Assembly: GCA_038501625.1 (NCBI GenBank)
Contig: JAZAYU010000008.1
Span: 8,246,938-8,310,937 of the forward strand
Origin: Corbicula japonica
Taxonomy: Eukaryota > Mollusca > Bivalvia > Venerida > Cyrenidae
Direction: 5' to 3'
Length of the DNA: 64,000 nt
In this document: positions 31,028 to 44,068 of the stretch, piece by piece
Position numbering within the stretch: the stretch's first letter is position 1
How the letters are laid out: each line of letters opens with the position of its first letter
Position numbers and translations under genes: made by a program
The notes under the pieces: model-generated
Seen by the model: the letters and a program-made list of their open reading frames with translations, nothing else
Database searches by the model: none
Told to the model about the DNA's origin: nothing

Positions 31028-31798
31028 GTAAGTTTTGTACTTTTACTCATTTAATAAATAACTCGTAAAATTGAGATATATCTATGAACCTGCTACACAT
31101 ATTTCCGAATCTTTTGGTACATAGATGGAATATAAACTCTTAGTGGAACACAAGTTACCTCGGTCATGGAACCTGAATCGGCGAGAAATAAGCAAGAATT
31201 TTCAGGGTAAAGTGCAGGGAAATTTGTCATTGTGTATGTTTTTTCGCATAGAATTGAATTCCATTTTAAATTTCATGTCCCAAGGCAATTTTTTTTGTCA
31301 AATAAAACACTATTTCGCAGCAAAATTAGCAAATATCCATTATGGTAAAGTGCAGTTCTGAAAAATAATTGATTAAGTGCAGTTGACTTTTTTCCCCAAC
31401 TAAACATTTAACATCGCCGTCGTATTTCCCTGACTAATATGACCATATAAACACATTTATTTTTCAGAACTGCACTTTACCATAAGGGATTTTTGCTAAT
31501 TTTGCTGCGAAATAGCGTTTAATTTGACCAAAAAATTGTCTTGGGACATGAAATTTAAAATGGAATTCAATTTTTGGTGTGATTACAGACAAAACTACCT
31601 TTCTTGGCGAAAAACATACAAAATGACAAATTTCCCTTCACTTTACCCTGAAAATTCTTGCTTATTTCTCGCCGATTCAGTTTCCACGACCGAGGTATCC
31701 ATCTAGGTACCAAAAGATTCAGAAAAATGTGTAGCAGGTTCATAGCTAAAGTATCAGTAAAATAAAAAATATTCCACAAATAACACTTTTAAACTTAC
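31028..31798. mobile_element. 771-bp foldback element with ~340-bp arms
   Basis: Left arm 31028-31369 and right arm 31458-31798 are inverted copies differing by scattered substitutions and small indels. Shared blocks include CTATGAACCTGCTACACAT, GGCGAGAAATAAGCAAGAAT and AGTGCAGTTCTGAAAAATAA. The spacer is about 88 bp. Frames of 60-78 codons occur in both arms as mirror images and are not genes. No transposase is present. Confidence 0.88.
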
Positions 31799-32044
31799 TA
31801 TTGTTTATGCCGTGTACATGTTGATTTTAATGTGATAACAAATGAAAGCGTCCCTTTTATAAATCGATAATCTACAGTCAGGTAGACTTTTAGCGGCGTA
31901 ACATAAAAACTGTTGACATGTGTCATTTTGAAGCCGTCAAAAGTTGCGACAGAGATTCTCGTAGTAAAACAACATTTTTCTGAGGGCAAATTAACATGGG
32001 CGGTTATAGGGGACGTATGGTGGTTTTGGAAGAGGTTTTTGCTG

Positions 32045-32100
32045 GTAAAAAGGGGGGGGGGGTACCTCCTAAAAGACCCCCCCCCCTATTTTCCGGGGGT
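32045..32100. repeat. Facing poly-G and poly-C runs
   Basis: A run of at least ten G, a GTACCTCCTAAAAGA spacer, then a run of at least ten C form a short GC-only inverted pair near 32052-32090. Confidence 0.7.
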
Positions 32101-33500
32101 GTTTTTTAACTGATGTGTAGCTGTTGTGACAGGTTTTTCAGTATACCGAAATAAACAGAAGTTGTCAAAACTGTTCAGACTTTGTTTTATTTCATATTTC
32201 ATCGATCCCCAGCACTGGCATGAAACTTACAAAAACTTGAAAGTTTGAAATTAGAAAATATGTCAGACATACATCGAAAGTTGGTATCACAGCTGGTAAG
32301 AGACTATATAAACAATACATCCGCTGATCCGGAACTAGTTCGCCTCTACCAAACGAGATATAGGCATGAAATTGCTTTCATTTATTTTCCTGATATGTTA
32401 TTTCTGCAAACAAGCCACAAACAGGCCGATTTCTAACAGTTAAGAGGCCCCCAGATGATGAGAAAAAATAGTATATTATTAAAACGGACTTCATTCGAAT
32501 GGACCACGGAGGGATACAGCGTGATTTGGTGTAATTCAACCTCAACATCATAAACGCTCTGGTATCATTAAAAGCCACACACAGAAAGCACAGACTATCT
32601 TCGGAAGCGTAAGTCACGCAAAAAGACAAATAAATTGAATAGTGAGAAGCTATGTTATTTCAAGGATTACAGTCAAATAGGCAACAAATCAGCCGCACTA
32701 GATTTTTAGAATGCAGATGGGTCGCATTTTAATTTTATTGATATAGGCCCCCTAGACTGTATTATCATTTTGCTCATATTTTCTATTCAATCTATTTTTT
32801 GCAATGATTTGCTTCATTATTTTCGTCACATGATCGGGTATTTTGTGCACAGCAACATGTGATATTGCACAGTTCTTGATGATTGAAATAGAAATAAATA
32901 TTTTATTAAGACAATGTACAATTAATTTAATAACAGATTTAATAACTGATTTAGTAACAGATACGAAACAAGACGCTGTGTTGAGTAAAAACATAATTAT
33001 GCCCCCAGAAGCATTGTTTGTCAAGATACTTTAAAATGACAGCACAGTCGCCGATTACAACTGAAAACAAGTTATAAAAAACACTCATACATAAATAAGT
33101 TTGTAAACTTTCATGCCACTGTTATTTGTAGAAAACGACCACGTTAACCCGACGGACTAGCCCAACTATTTGTGCGCAACAAGGGCTTTTCTATATATAT
33201 GATGGTCGCCCTTCGCGCACAACCCAGTTACTATTCAAATCAATGCGGACAAATTTCCTTCTTTGTCTATATGCCAGCGATTTTTGGCACCGTATTTGCG
33301 ATACCGCGTTTAAAATAGGGTCTGTCCGGTTAGAGATCAGTAATTTTCTTACAAGTAAGTTAACCCCCTATTTCCTGTGTGTTTTTGAATCATCATCATC
33401 ATCAACTTCAGTAATTGCCTCACTCCGTAGGGAGTATACTCGCAATTGGATAAAACTGTTTGTACATACGTAGCAGGCAGGACTGACTGTTTCCAAAGTA
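32101..33500. other. Unassigned stretch
   Basis: No convincing exon, repeat or regulatory structure. Frames of 60-90 codons are not recognised. A (CAT)n run occurs at about 33390. Confidence 0.3.
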
Positions 33501-33555
33501 TAAGTTGCACTATTTACAGTCTAAGGTAAAATGGATAAAAACATCTCCTTGTAAT

Positions 33556-34070
33556 TTAGTACTTTGTGTTTTGCTGGGCCAGAGCCGATTGGAAGGCATC
33601 CAGGCTGGCCTGATCAACAGCAACCTGTGGAAGGTTGTTCCACAGCACAATGGTTGCAGGGAAGAAACTGTTCTGGAAGATGGAGGTGCGGGCTCTGATT
33701 TGGCTGAAGCGTTGGTTGTGTCCTCTGGTGGACTTGGCACTGACTAAGGGTGGATCCGGTGTTATGTCCACAAGGTTGTGAATAATTTTATAGAACATGG
33801 TAATTCTGGTGTTGTTGCGACGATGCTGAAGGGTGTCCCATTTGAGGTCAGTGAGCATGTCAGTTACGCTGCTTGTTCTTGCGTAGTCATGTTTCACAAA
33901 TCTTGCAGCGCGTCGTTGCACCATTTCTAGCTGGTTGATATGACTCTCTGAATAGGGGGACCAGACCGATGAGGCGTATTCAACAGTAGGTCGAACATAC
34001 GTCTTGAAAGCGTTGGACTTGGCGCTTGGTGGACTGGATCTTATGTTGCGCCTAATAAAGGACAGTGGTA
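33556..34070 (-). pseudogene. LINE C-terminal domain (after frameshift)
   Basis: The continuing protein reads LSFIRRNIRSSPPSAKSNAF, then YVRPTVEYASSVWSPYSESH, QRRAARFVKHDYARTSSVTD and PATIVLWNNLPQ, and ends at a stop near 33556. It matches the C-terminal part of the CR1/L2-like element at 11511-12944 in layout. Confidence 0.85.
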
Positions 34071-35545
34071 TTGGCTTTTTTGGTGATGTTATCAATATGC
34101 TTTTTCCAAGAGAGGTTTGAGGAGATGGTAACACCCAGGTATTTAGCATGGTCCACAGTGTTGAGGATTTTGCCGTGAATCTTATAGGTATTGATGACAG
34201 GATTCCTTTTCGTGGTGATGTGGATTACTTCACATTTGTCCGGATTAAAGGCCATCTGCCAATCATTCTCCCAGGTTTGGAGACTATCAAGGTCATGCTG
34301 GAGTTGGCGTGAATCATCAGGGCTACGGATGATACGATAGAGAAGACAATCATCAGCGATGAGCCTGGCTGTTGATTTGACTTTGGTGGGTAGGTCGTTT
34401 ATGTAGGCCAAAAAGAGTAACGGGCCTAGGACGCTGCCCTGAGGTACGCCAGAGGTCACTGGTGAGGTAGCTGAGGTGGAGCCCTCTAGGACAACTTGTT
34501 GTGTGCGTGATGAAAGAAAGTCTTTAATCCAGGAGTGAGTTGTGCCCCTTATGCCGTAGTGATCCAGTTTCTGAAGTAGACGGGAATGTGGAACTTTGTC
34601 GAATGCTTTGGAAAAATCAAGAAGTATTGCGTCAATCTGATGGTTATGATCTATTCCTTTAGCTAAATCATTGATGGTTATAAGTAGTTGGGTGTCACAG
34701 GAGCGCTTTTTTCTGAACCCATGTTGGTAGTCAGAGAGGATGTTGTGTGAGTCAAAGTGAGACATGATGTTGCTAAAAATTATATGTTCTAATACCTTGC
34801 AGGAGACTGATGTTAGGGAGATTGGTCTGTAGTTTGATGGCGAGGAACGATTTCCCTTTTTGAAGACTGGTGTGACAAAGGCAGTTTTCCAATCAAGTGG
34901 GATCTGACCTTGATCCAGAGACAGTTGGTAAAGTTTTGCTAGGCCTGGTGACAATTCTGCTGAGGCGACTTTTAGGAGTCTAGTTGGTATTTTGTCTGGT
35001 CCTGGAGCCTTATGTGGTTGAAGACTCGACAGCAGCTTCTGGACGCCCTTGGTTGTGGCTTGTATGGTGTTTAGGGATGGCAGGTGGCTTGGTGGAAGAG
35101 AAGGACGCTGAGCCAAGTCTTCTTCCGTAAAAACAGAGGTGAACTGGTCGTTCAGTAGTTCGGCTTTCTGTTTGCTTTCGCTGTATGTCAACCCATCTTT
35201 CTTAAGGAAGGACACACCGAAGTTATCTTTCTTCTTGGATTTTATGTAGTTCCAGAATACTTTTGGATTCTTGTGGTCTGGCTGAAGCATATCTGAAACG
35301 TGGGCATCATGGGCAGATCTGCATAGGCGCTGGGCTTTCCTTTTAATGTCTTTATATTTGGACCAGTCAGATGGGAAGTTGGAATTTTTAGCCCGTCGGA
35401 ACCATCGTCTTTTCAGTCTGGTGATACGCCTTATATCCCGGTTAATCCATGGCTGATTGAATCTCTGGGAGCTCTGGCGATGGGGGACTTCATCTTCAAT
35501 GATCTTCTGCCTGTTCTGGTAAAGAACAGGCAACGAAAATGTCCG
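34065..35545 (-). pseudogene. LINE reverse transcriptase domain
   Basis: One open frame of nearly 500 codons begins PVLYQNRQK and contains KAPGPDKIPTRLLK, FVTPVFKKG, NYRPISLTSVSCKVLEHII, LLDFSKAFDKVPHSRLL (motif A), TSGVPQGSVLGPLLFLAYIN (motif B), LIADDCLLYR (motif C) and KYLGVTISSNLSWKKH (motif D). The usual Phe before the Asp pair is replaced by Ile. The frame shifts after ITKKANTT, and the C-terminal domain follows in another frame. Confidence 0.88.
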
Positions 35546-36340
35546 TATGATAATGGGTCTGTTCTTGCAGTCGAATTATTGAGACTAGTAGTGATGTTGG
35601 CCTTTCCCCACATGTATAGGGTTCGCTTTACTGGTTTGTGACGTGTGGCACACATGTTGGTGTCAACAAATATGGCATGGTGGTCACTTATTCCTGGGAT
35701 GGCTGTGCAGCGATTGACAAGTTGAGGCCGATTGGTGAGGAAGAGGTCAAGTGTATTGTCACCTCTAGTTGGGAAGTCAACTATTTGTGTGAGGCCTAGT
35801 TCCGGTTCTAGGAGGAGAAATTGTTCGTTTATGGTCTTCCTGTACTGGTGTCCCTTGATGGAGTTGTTAGACCAGTCTATATCTGGGAGATTAAAGTCAC
35901 CTGCAATCCAGATAGTGGCGTTCTTGAATTTGTTGATGATGAGTGAAATGGCATGGATTAACTGTTTGGAATATTCTTCATCATTGTTAGTTGGTCTGTA
36001 AGCTGAGCCAATGATAAGGGTCTCTTTATTTATGCATTCTATTTTCTGGAATAGGATGTCACATGGAGTGTTGACTTCAATTGGTTCACTGAGAATATTG
36101 TCCTTAATCAGAATGAGGCTCCCCCCATAGCCATCAGGTCTGTCTTTACGGTGAATTGTGAAGTTACTGTTAGGTGGGAGAACTTCAGCATCATAGATCA
36201 TTGGGTTCAGCCATGTTTCGCAACCACAAACGATATCACAGTTGACAGATTCAAGAAAATTCCAGAAGCTTGCTTTCTTTTTGGAGCTGGAAACACTTTG
36301 AATGTTTAAGCTGGCAAGTCTTATATTATTGAATAGATGA
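35540..36340 (-). pseudogene. LINE APE-type endonuclease domain (frame broken at its end)
   Basis: Reading from about 36340, the frame gives RLASLNIQSVSSSKKKASFW, then CDIVCGCETWL (the ET active-site motif) and RPDGYGGSLILIKDN. It continues with IGSAYRPTN, IWIAGDFNLPDIDW (GDFN), TLDLFLTNRP and PGISDHHAIFV (SDH). All hallmark motifs of an apurinic-like endonuclease are present. The segment to 36201 lies before the first ATG. A frameshift near 35550 separates it from the reverse transcriptase. Confidence 0.85.
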
Positions 36341-36364
36341 AATGTAGATCTTCACGGCAATATA

Positions 36365-38780
36365 TGGTTGTCTAGAAATTAAGATGACAGAAATCATGTT
36401 AAATGTACATTGAATATTGAGAATTTAACATTGAGGTCTATGGGAATTGGATTTACCTTGGTTCAACCTTGCTTCTTCTTATCCGGCAGGAACGGCATGG
36501 GTCAGGTATATTTACCAAGAGCGGATTTGTTGCGAATGTACACAACAGTTATTAAAGGAGAAATTTTATTTTATTTTTCTCCCAGTCTGTAAGGTGATAA
36601 TGGTATTATCTTATCTTTGTTTATATAGTTGTTTCATCTATTAGATCTGTGAACTATTTTCAACATCACCCTTGATTCAAATCGATCAAATGCAATGCAA
36701 TGTAATTTCGCGATCAGTATCCAGGACCACATGCCACTCCAATAATTTGTAACTAAATCCAGTAATGTCCAGTAACGTCTAACGCAAATGGGAACTTTGA
36801 CACGTGTGCTCCTTGTTCGTAACACAGACGTTTTAGATGTGAGGTGCACTTATGATTAGGCTTAAGCTAGAAATAAAAAAAAGACACATCAACAAAATAG
36901 TACAGCGACACATGGTTTACATTTTTGGGTGTATCATTGGGCCCACAGTCTTAAACATGTTCTGTGGTGACAGCAAGATGAGGCTGAAATTTTATGCAGA
37001 CATTGCAAGATTAAGATTTTACGAACTTGGAGCGCTTTGTACAAGTGGGGGAATTGCGCACATCCGTTATCGCTGGTGAAGCGAGAAAATTGTTATGCAA
37101 ACGTCCGGTGAGAGTGCTGTCTATGTTTATTTTGACGTGGAAAGGAAAGTTGTCAGCTTTAACTTGTCTTTATTAAAATTTTAGCAATTCTTTGAAAAAT
37201 GGGGAACGTGATTTGATGTGTGTTGGATTTATCTGCACGCTGGTATAATATGAGACAAATATACTCAAATATCATGACGATCATTTCGCCTCTAATGAGC
37301 GAAATTCAATGTGAGACGAAGTTTTTTCCGATTTTCGTTAGTATTTAGTTGTTTTTTTTTCTTCAGGTCTAGACACTTAAGTTTTGTTGCTATTGTAAAT
37401 GCAGTGAAAATGTGATTTAAGAGGAACACAAGAAAAATTTTAATGCATAGCACCAAGTCGGCAAAAGAAAAACTTTTGCAATCAGATCAAACCTAAGATG
37501 ACAAGCTACATGTAACTACAGCCTGTGTGGTTTGCACTTGAAAGCACAGTCTCCATAATCAAGATGAACAACTTAGAATGTTTTTGTAAGTTTGGATTTG
37601 AACAAATAGTATTGAGACGAAACATTCTAGGATACAGAAAAGGAAGAAGAAACACGATTAAATGATTTTGAAATTAATCCTTAATGTTGTATTCAAGTAT
37701 GGATCGTGATGCTAAATGTCAAGAGAGTATTGCACAAGATTTGTTTTATGCAATAAAGGTAAAAGTTAAAATAGCAAATAATTGTAAAAATATTTTATAT
37801 GACTTACCATTAAATTGTCATAAAAAATTCAGAAAAGTAATTTGATTCTTTTTTTGCTTAGAAGTTAATTAATGATACATCTTGTAACCAAAAAACTGTG
37901 TGTTAATGTTAAACTAGGTGTATGGGGGTAAACTCAAGTCCAAATAAACAAATATAACTGGTTTTCACTTTTTAATGTTCGTCCAAATCATACGTAAACT
38001 ATGGAGAACGTAACTGGAATCAATGGAGACCAATCATACTGATCCAGGGATTTCAATAGATGCAGATTCTTGCATTTTGATGCAAGCAAATTTTAATTTT
38101 TGGACTTTTGACCCCACATTATTCTGAGCTTGGGGTCATTTTGATACAGGAGAATTTAGGATTATTGGTCACATTTATCAAGAATAAAGATAAATATTGT
38201 TTCTGTTGCATGTTAAATATGAAGTTAATACTTATTTTAATCTTGGATATAAATTAAACTGAAATTTTAGCAATTTTATAAGTAATAAAGTTCACTGTAT
38301 ACAAGATATGACTCACAACAATCTGATTATGACCCCTTGAAAATTCTCAACAGGAGTCAGATGACCCCTGGTTTTCAAAAGCTATTGAAATCCCTGCTGA
38401 TCATACGGCTCTGAAATACATAAGATGAAATAGTGCTTACACAATGGCTTTAACTTATTTGAAAGCACTAGTTTAAATTAACATAAAGAATAAGATTTTT
38501 ACTAAGAATTATCCAATTACACAAACAATACAATGTCATGTACATATTAAAATATGGCTCCATAGCACAGTGGTCCAAAAATCCTAAAAAATATTTAAAA
38601 TATGAAATTAACCATTCCTTAAAAAAACAACAAAATACAATTCGGTATAATAAACACCTACATATGTAACTTACCAGATATGTGGCATCTGTAGGCCCCA
38701 TGTCGGTCTCACACGCTCTCGTTCTTACTGTATTGGTGTATTGTATGAGGTGCTGAACTGTTAACAAGAAATAGATGGTT
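36365..38780. other. Unassigned stretch
   Basis: No exon, transposon end or tandem repeat could be supported. Frames of 60-75 codons (36410-37079) are not recognised. Confidence 0.3.
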
Positions 38781-38788
38781 AATACATG

Positions 38789-40484
38789 CAGGGTTTCCCC
38801 CAGGATTTCAGGAAGGGTCGTCGCAGCATAGACTGATTTTATCCATTTTGTCGCGCGCTGCAACGCAGTGTTTTATTTTCAGTCTTATGTATATATCATT
38901 TTTGCTTCTCATTTAAATAAATAAATGAAAAAAAAAAAGTTTTGTTTTTATTCTTAAGTGGCTTTATTCATTTAAAGCCTTTTAAATGACATACATGTTA
39001 ATAATAAATGTGGATTCACACACACTGTTCTGTGGCTGCTGTAGGTTAAAAGATTTATAACAAAGATTCAAAAGTCGTAAATTAAATTCTTAAACCAAAA
39101 ATTTTTATGCTTTTTTAAATTGAAACACAAATCCAAATTATATTACAACGGCTGAAATTCTTCAGATCCGATCATTTGTAATTAGATCTAATATCAATTA
39201 GAAATATTTATGAACACAAAAAGTAAAATAAATTGAAATTACAATATAATGTGCTTATTTGTAATTATATAAAGATGTTTCAGGAAAACTAAAAGCATTT
39301 TTTTTTCAATAAAACATTTATTGAAGTTGGAAACTCCACAGTTGCACTTTTTATTACCTCCCTTTTTTCAAGATCTGCAAAACTTGCACGAACCGCGCTC
39401 TTTTTCCGTAATCGCCGTTTCTTCTCAAATACAGAACAAACGGACCGCCAATATCACCTTTCGCTTTTTTGATTGCAATTAAAACTCGTATAATTTACTA
39501 ATTATACCTACCCGTGCGAAATGATGCGACATGCCTTGTCAATTAAAGAACAATAGGAACGCGAATAATAACTCGCGCTTTTTATATTAAAAAAACTTCT
39601 ATAATTTACATGAACTTGATGCGCCATGCTTTCTCTGATACATAAGCCCAACAAAAAAATTATCGTACCATTGTCCCGTTTGCAAAACATGTAATGAAAT
39701 CGATTATTTTAACCGCGCTATGTCTAGAAAGAAAAATTATAAACGTAAACGGCTTCTGAAGTCGATCTACTGTATGACGTCATTTGTGTAAACTTTCGCT
39801 GCGGCATATGACAATATTGAATGTTAGCTGGATGTTACAGCGTATGTTGGATTAAAAATGTGTTTCAAGTGTTTCTCTTTTGTTCTGCGGATGTTATATG
39901 ATCAAACCGACGATGTTCTGAAAACGATGCCAGCGTCTAGGTTATTTTGTTTTCGATTTACTCGAAATGAAAATGGCTTTGTTGCTGTTGTTGAATTTCA
40001 TTAGAGGCTATGTTACGGAATAATCAAGATGTCAGAAAGTTATATTTTCCGTGGATATTATCAAAAAGGGGATGCTTTAGTTCCTTCCTTCTTTGCTCGA
40101 AATGATCAGATGGCAGAAGTAAGTCATTTTTATAAAGTTTTGTTCTGATTACTGACGACGCGGACGAATAGTAATTCGGCTACGATTTATATCACATGCG
40201 GTCATAATCAACTGCCGCCAACATGTGGGCGGAGCCGACATGCGTTATCCATCAGTTCTTGTTACTGATTGGTTAACTCGCAAAGCTGATGACACTGTCA
40301 ATTATCGGCGCGATCAGTCTCTTGTTTATTAAGAAGAGTTTTCATACTGATAATGCAATCAACAGGTACACAAGTCGCTGCGGGAGATAAGGCATGGCGG
40401 ACAAATTATGGCATGTCGCAAATTGGGTCCTGAAATTATGGCTTGTCGCATGCGACAAGCGAAAATGGCCTGGGGGAAACCCTG
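38789..40484. mobile_element. 1.7-kb hAT-like transposon
   Basis: Perfect 16-bp inverted ends CAGGGTTTCCCCCAGG (38789-38804 and 40469-40484) are flanked by the direct repeat ATACATG (38782-38788 and 40485-40491). Subterminal TGTCGC/GCGACA motifs occur near both ends (for example GTCGCATGCGACAAGC at 40445). CAGGG-type ends suggest hAT, although the visible duplication is 7 rather than 8 bp. The interior has a CpG-richer part (39350-40330) and a possible first exon, but no full transposase. Confidence 0.85.
40029..40118 (+). other. Candidate first coding exon inside the hAT-like element
   Basis: ATG opens 30 codons containing YIFRGYYQKGDALVPSFFAR and ends GCAGAA before a consensus donor GTAAGT. 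The CpG-richer stretch upstream could be its promoter. The transposon ends 366 bases later, so a transcript would splice into flanking DNA. The peptide is not recognised; a transposase N-terminus is one possibility. Confidence 0.3.
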
Positions 40485-40817
40485 ATACATGCATGTTATA
40501 TTCGAAACAGTAATCCAAGAAATAGAAATTTGCATTGCCACCGCCATCTTTTATGAAAAATGCATCACATTTGAAATTACCAAATTTTAGCATGCCAAAT
40601 ACTAAAATGACTTCGTTAAATTACATTTTTTCAGCAAACCAATGTTTACCTTACAACAGAAGAAGTATAATTAGCAAATAGTTGAGAACAGAATGTCAAT
40701 TAAGAAGGAACAAATGATGCTTCTTCAAAACTTTCTCAATATCTGACCAGAACCGTGCTTGTTGAAATTTGCTCACTAAAAAAATCTTGTCTCGTACAAA
40801 ACGAGACTGGCCCCAAA

Positions 40818-40861
40818 AAGCTGAATTAAAACTGAAAGAAGCTGAATTAAAACTGAAAGAA
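40818..40861. repeat. 22-bp tandem duplication
   Basis: AGCTGAATTAAAACTGAAAG is present twice in a row, followed by AAG. Confidence 0.8.
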
Positions 40862-40869
40862 GAAACGTG

Positions 40870-42265
40870 TAATTGAAACTGTAGAAACACAAGAAGTACC
40901 ATATTGTGTATATTAAGCTCTCTCTATGATAAATAGAAGGGAAAGAAAGGTCAAAATAGCTGAACTAAATGAAAACTTAAAATGTTGACCCTACTACATG
41001 AATGACGAGTGTTGTGTATATTAAGCTCTCTCAGGACAAAGATAAATGCTGTGATCAGAGTTTTTTATTGGGAAAGCTAATAAGGTAACATTAAAAGAAT
41101 GTTCGGTCTAATATACAATGTTTTAATACATGCAATAATTGCCTTTTGAAAGTGTATTGATTTCAATAAAAGTTTTTAAATATTCCTTCCGTTGTTTTCA
41201 AAATTCGTCACATGACAAGCATGATCACGTGACCTAATTATCTATTCATGGAGAATTTGTTATTAATAAACAAACATTAATTTAAAAGCTATGGTCAACC
41301 AGTTTCGATGATATGATTCATTTTACATTTATTAACACTTTTTGGGCAGTGCTTCTTGAATTAGAGAATGTTCACATAATGTTACATCTCCACTAAGTAA
41401 CAAGCACTGGCCAATGATAAGCATGATTTTATTTCTTGTTAGAGATAAACAAATTCAATTAAGAGAGAGATATGATATTGATAAACTGATAATTGTCTAA
41501 AACAAAACAACATATTGATAGAAAGAGATATTTAAGTGTTACTCACTGACCTGAATACAGTTTCTGCAATATTGTCACGTCAGTGATCACATGACTGATT
41601 TGTTTATAATTGGATTTTTAATATCTTTTCATTTTTGTTTGAACAACATAAAATTGTTTTCTTGTTTTCTTTGTCACATTGTCTTACAAATGTTCCTCAT
41701 TGTTCGAAATAAAATTTACTTTCTCAATATGCACTACTTTCTAATGCCACACAACTATGGAACTTGTTAGGCATAACTAAACTACTCATGAATGCATATC
41801 CAGTTGTTTATTCACTGTCGTAGCTGGACGTGATTTCACTATACATGTTTTTGATGGAGTTTTTGGCATGGACGCTCCAAAATTACACAGACACGTACTA
41901 TAGATCACTCAGCATTCGTGGAATGGTGTGCTTGAATGAGCTTGAAAGGTCTGCAAAACATTTCGGCCTGTTCTCGCGGTTAACAGAAAACCCAGCTTAC
42001 TTGAATACACTCGCGGCCGTAAAGATACACTGGAAGTTAACAACTGCGTTGCCGTGTTCTGGACTTCTAGCTTATTCCTGGCGCATGTGCTCTAGTCTGA
42101 AAATGATGGTCGTAAATAACAGATTTTCCTGTGACCAGCATTGGGGGCATCAGTGTCCAAGGAGATAGTGTAGTTTTAATTTGTCTATTATTGTTAATTT
42201 AATACATTTCAAAACAGTTTCTTACGATTTGTCTGTACCTCTGTCACTTTCAATTAATATAACAC
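40870..42265. other. Unassigned stretch
   Basis: A GTGTATATTAAGCTCTCTC block occurs twice (about 40905 and 41015). The 112-codon frame at 41830-42168 is not recognised and has no supporting context. Confidence 0.3.
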
Positions 42266-42270
42266 TGTCT

Positions 42271-43954
42271 TTTTTAGCTCACCTGAGCCATAGGCTCGGG
42301 GTGAGTTATTAAGATCGATCAATGTCCGGCATCCGTCCACACTTAGTTCGTTTACACTCTAGCGGTCACATTTTTGCCTCGATTGTTTTGAAACTTAGTC
42401 AGGATGTTTGTCCCAATAATTTCTTGGACGAGTTCGAATATGGGTAATCTGGGTCCAAAAACTAGGTCACTGTTACTAAAAATAGAATTTTCTTGTTAAC
42501 ACTCTAGCGGTCACATTTTTGCTCTGATTGTCATGAAACTTGGTCAGGATGTTTGTCCCAATGATTTCTTGGACGAGTTTGAATATGAGTCATCTGGGTC
42601 CAAAAACTAGGTCACTGTTTCTAAAAATAGAATTTTCTTGTAAACACTCTAACGGTCACATTTTTGCTCGGATTGTCATGAAACAGGTCAGGATGTCTGT
42701 CCTAGTAATTTCTCAGACGAGTTCGAATATGGGTCATCTGGGTCCAAAAACTAGGTCACTGTTACTAAAAATAGAATTATCTTGTCTTGGCTTTAAATTT
42801 GTTATTTCTCATTGGATTTCAAAATAACTTGGCACAAATGTTCACCGAGACAAGGCGGTGTGTCGAGTATAATACCCATGCCTGTTGGTCCAAGGTCAAG
42901 GTCACTGTTACTAAAAATAGAATTTTCTTGTTAACACTGTAACGGTCACATTTTTGCTCGGAATGTCACAAAACTTGGTCAGGACGTATCTCCAAGTAAT
43001 AACTTGGAAGAGTTCCAATATGGGTCATCTGGGGTCAAAAACTAGGTCACTGTTACTGAAAATAGAATTTTCTTGTTAACACTCTAGTGGTCACATTTTT
43101 GCTCCGATTGTCACAAAACATGGTCAGGATGTATGTCCCAGTAATTACTTGGTCTAGTTCGAATATGGGTCATTTGGGGTCAAAAACTAGGTCACTGTTA
43201 CTAAAAGTAGAAAAATCTTGCCTCGGCTGTAAAATTGTTATTTCTCATTGGATTTCAAAATAACTTGGCACAAATGTTAATTATGACAAGGCAGTGTGTA
43301 GAGTACAATACCTATGCCTGTTGGTCCAAGGTCAAGGTCACTGTTACTAAAAATAGAATTTTCTTGTTAAGACTTTAGTGGTCACATTTTTGCTCTGATT
43401 GTCTGATTGTAAAGAAACTTGGTAAGGACATATGTCCCAGTTTTTAATTGGACAAGTTTGAATATGGGTCATCTGGGGTCAAAAACTAGGTCACTGTTAC
43501 TAAAAATAGAAAAACTTGTCTAGGCTGTAAATTTGTTATTTCTCATTGGATTTTAAAATAACTTGGCTCAAATGTTTACCATGACAAGGTGTTGTTTCAC
43601 GTACAATACCCATGCCTGTTTGTCCAAGGTCAAAGTCACTGTAACTAAAAATAAAATTTTCTTGTCTGGGCTGTAACTTCCTAATGAATGGAGTGATTTC
43701 AAAATAACTTTACATAAATGTTCACCATGACAAGAGGGTGTGTTGCGTACAATACCCATGCCTGTAGGTCCCAGGTTAAGGTCACTGTTACTGAAAAAGC
43801 ATTTTCTTTTCCAAGCTGTAAATTTGTTGTTTCATATTGGATTTTAAAATAACTTGGTGTAAATTTTCACCATATCGTGACGAAGGGGTCACATACAACA
43901 CAACTTTGTTGTACTCAGGTGAGCGATAAAGGGCCATCATGGCCCTCTTGTTTT
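42271..43954 (+). mobile_element. Pearl/Helentron-like element with GGTCACTGTTACT core
   Basis: The 5' end is TTTTTAGCTCACC, a GAGCC-ATA-GGCTC hairpin and GGTGAG. The core repeats CACTCTAGCGGTCACATTTT, CATGAAACTTGGTCAGGATG, AAAAACTAGGTCACTGTTAC and, in a second unit type, CATTGGATTTCAAAATAACT with CCAAGGTCAAGGTCACTGTT. The 3' end is CAGGTGAGCGATAAA, the hairpin AGGGCCATCATGGCCCT, then CTTGTTTT. It shares its ends with the elements at 5302 and 49998 but not its core. Confidence 0.8.
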
Positions 43955-44068
43955 AATCCTCATTTTGAGAGTAATTTGTATAAATCGACTTAACATCACA
44001 AAACATATTTTTTGAGAGCAATGCACCTTTGAATGACCTCCAAGGCTCCAAGGAGCAAGTTCCAACAA

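Larger units (their letters stand above)
33520..36360 (-). mobile_element. Nearly full-length LINE with APE endonuclease and reverse transcriptase
   Basis: On the minus strand the element runs from about 36360 to 33520 with endonuclease, reverse transcriptase and C-terminal region in order. There are two frameshifts (about 35550 and 34065). It belongs to a jockey/CR1-like group by motif resemblance. No target duplication was found. It is more GC-rich than its surroundings, which fits a recent insertion. Confidence 0.85.

Noticed and set aside
41830..42168. 112-codon plus-strand frame
   Set aside because: No recognised motif, no splice partner and composition like neighbouring noncoding DNA.
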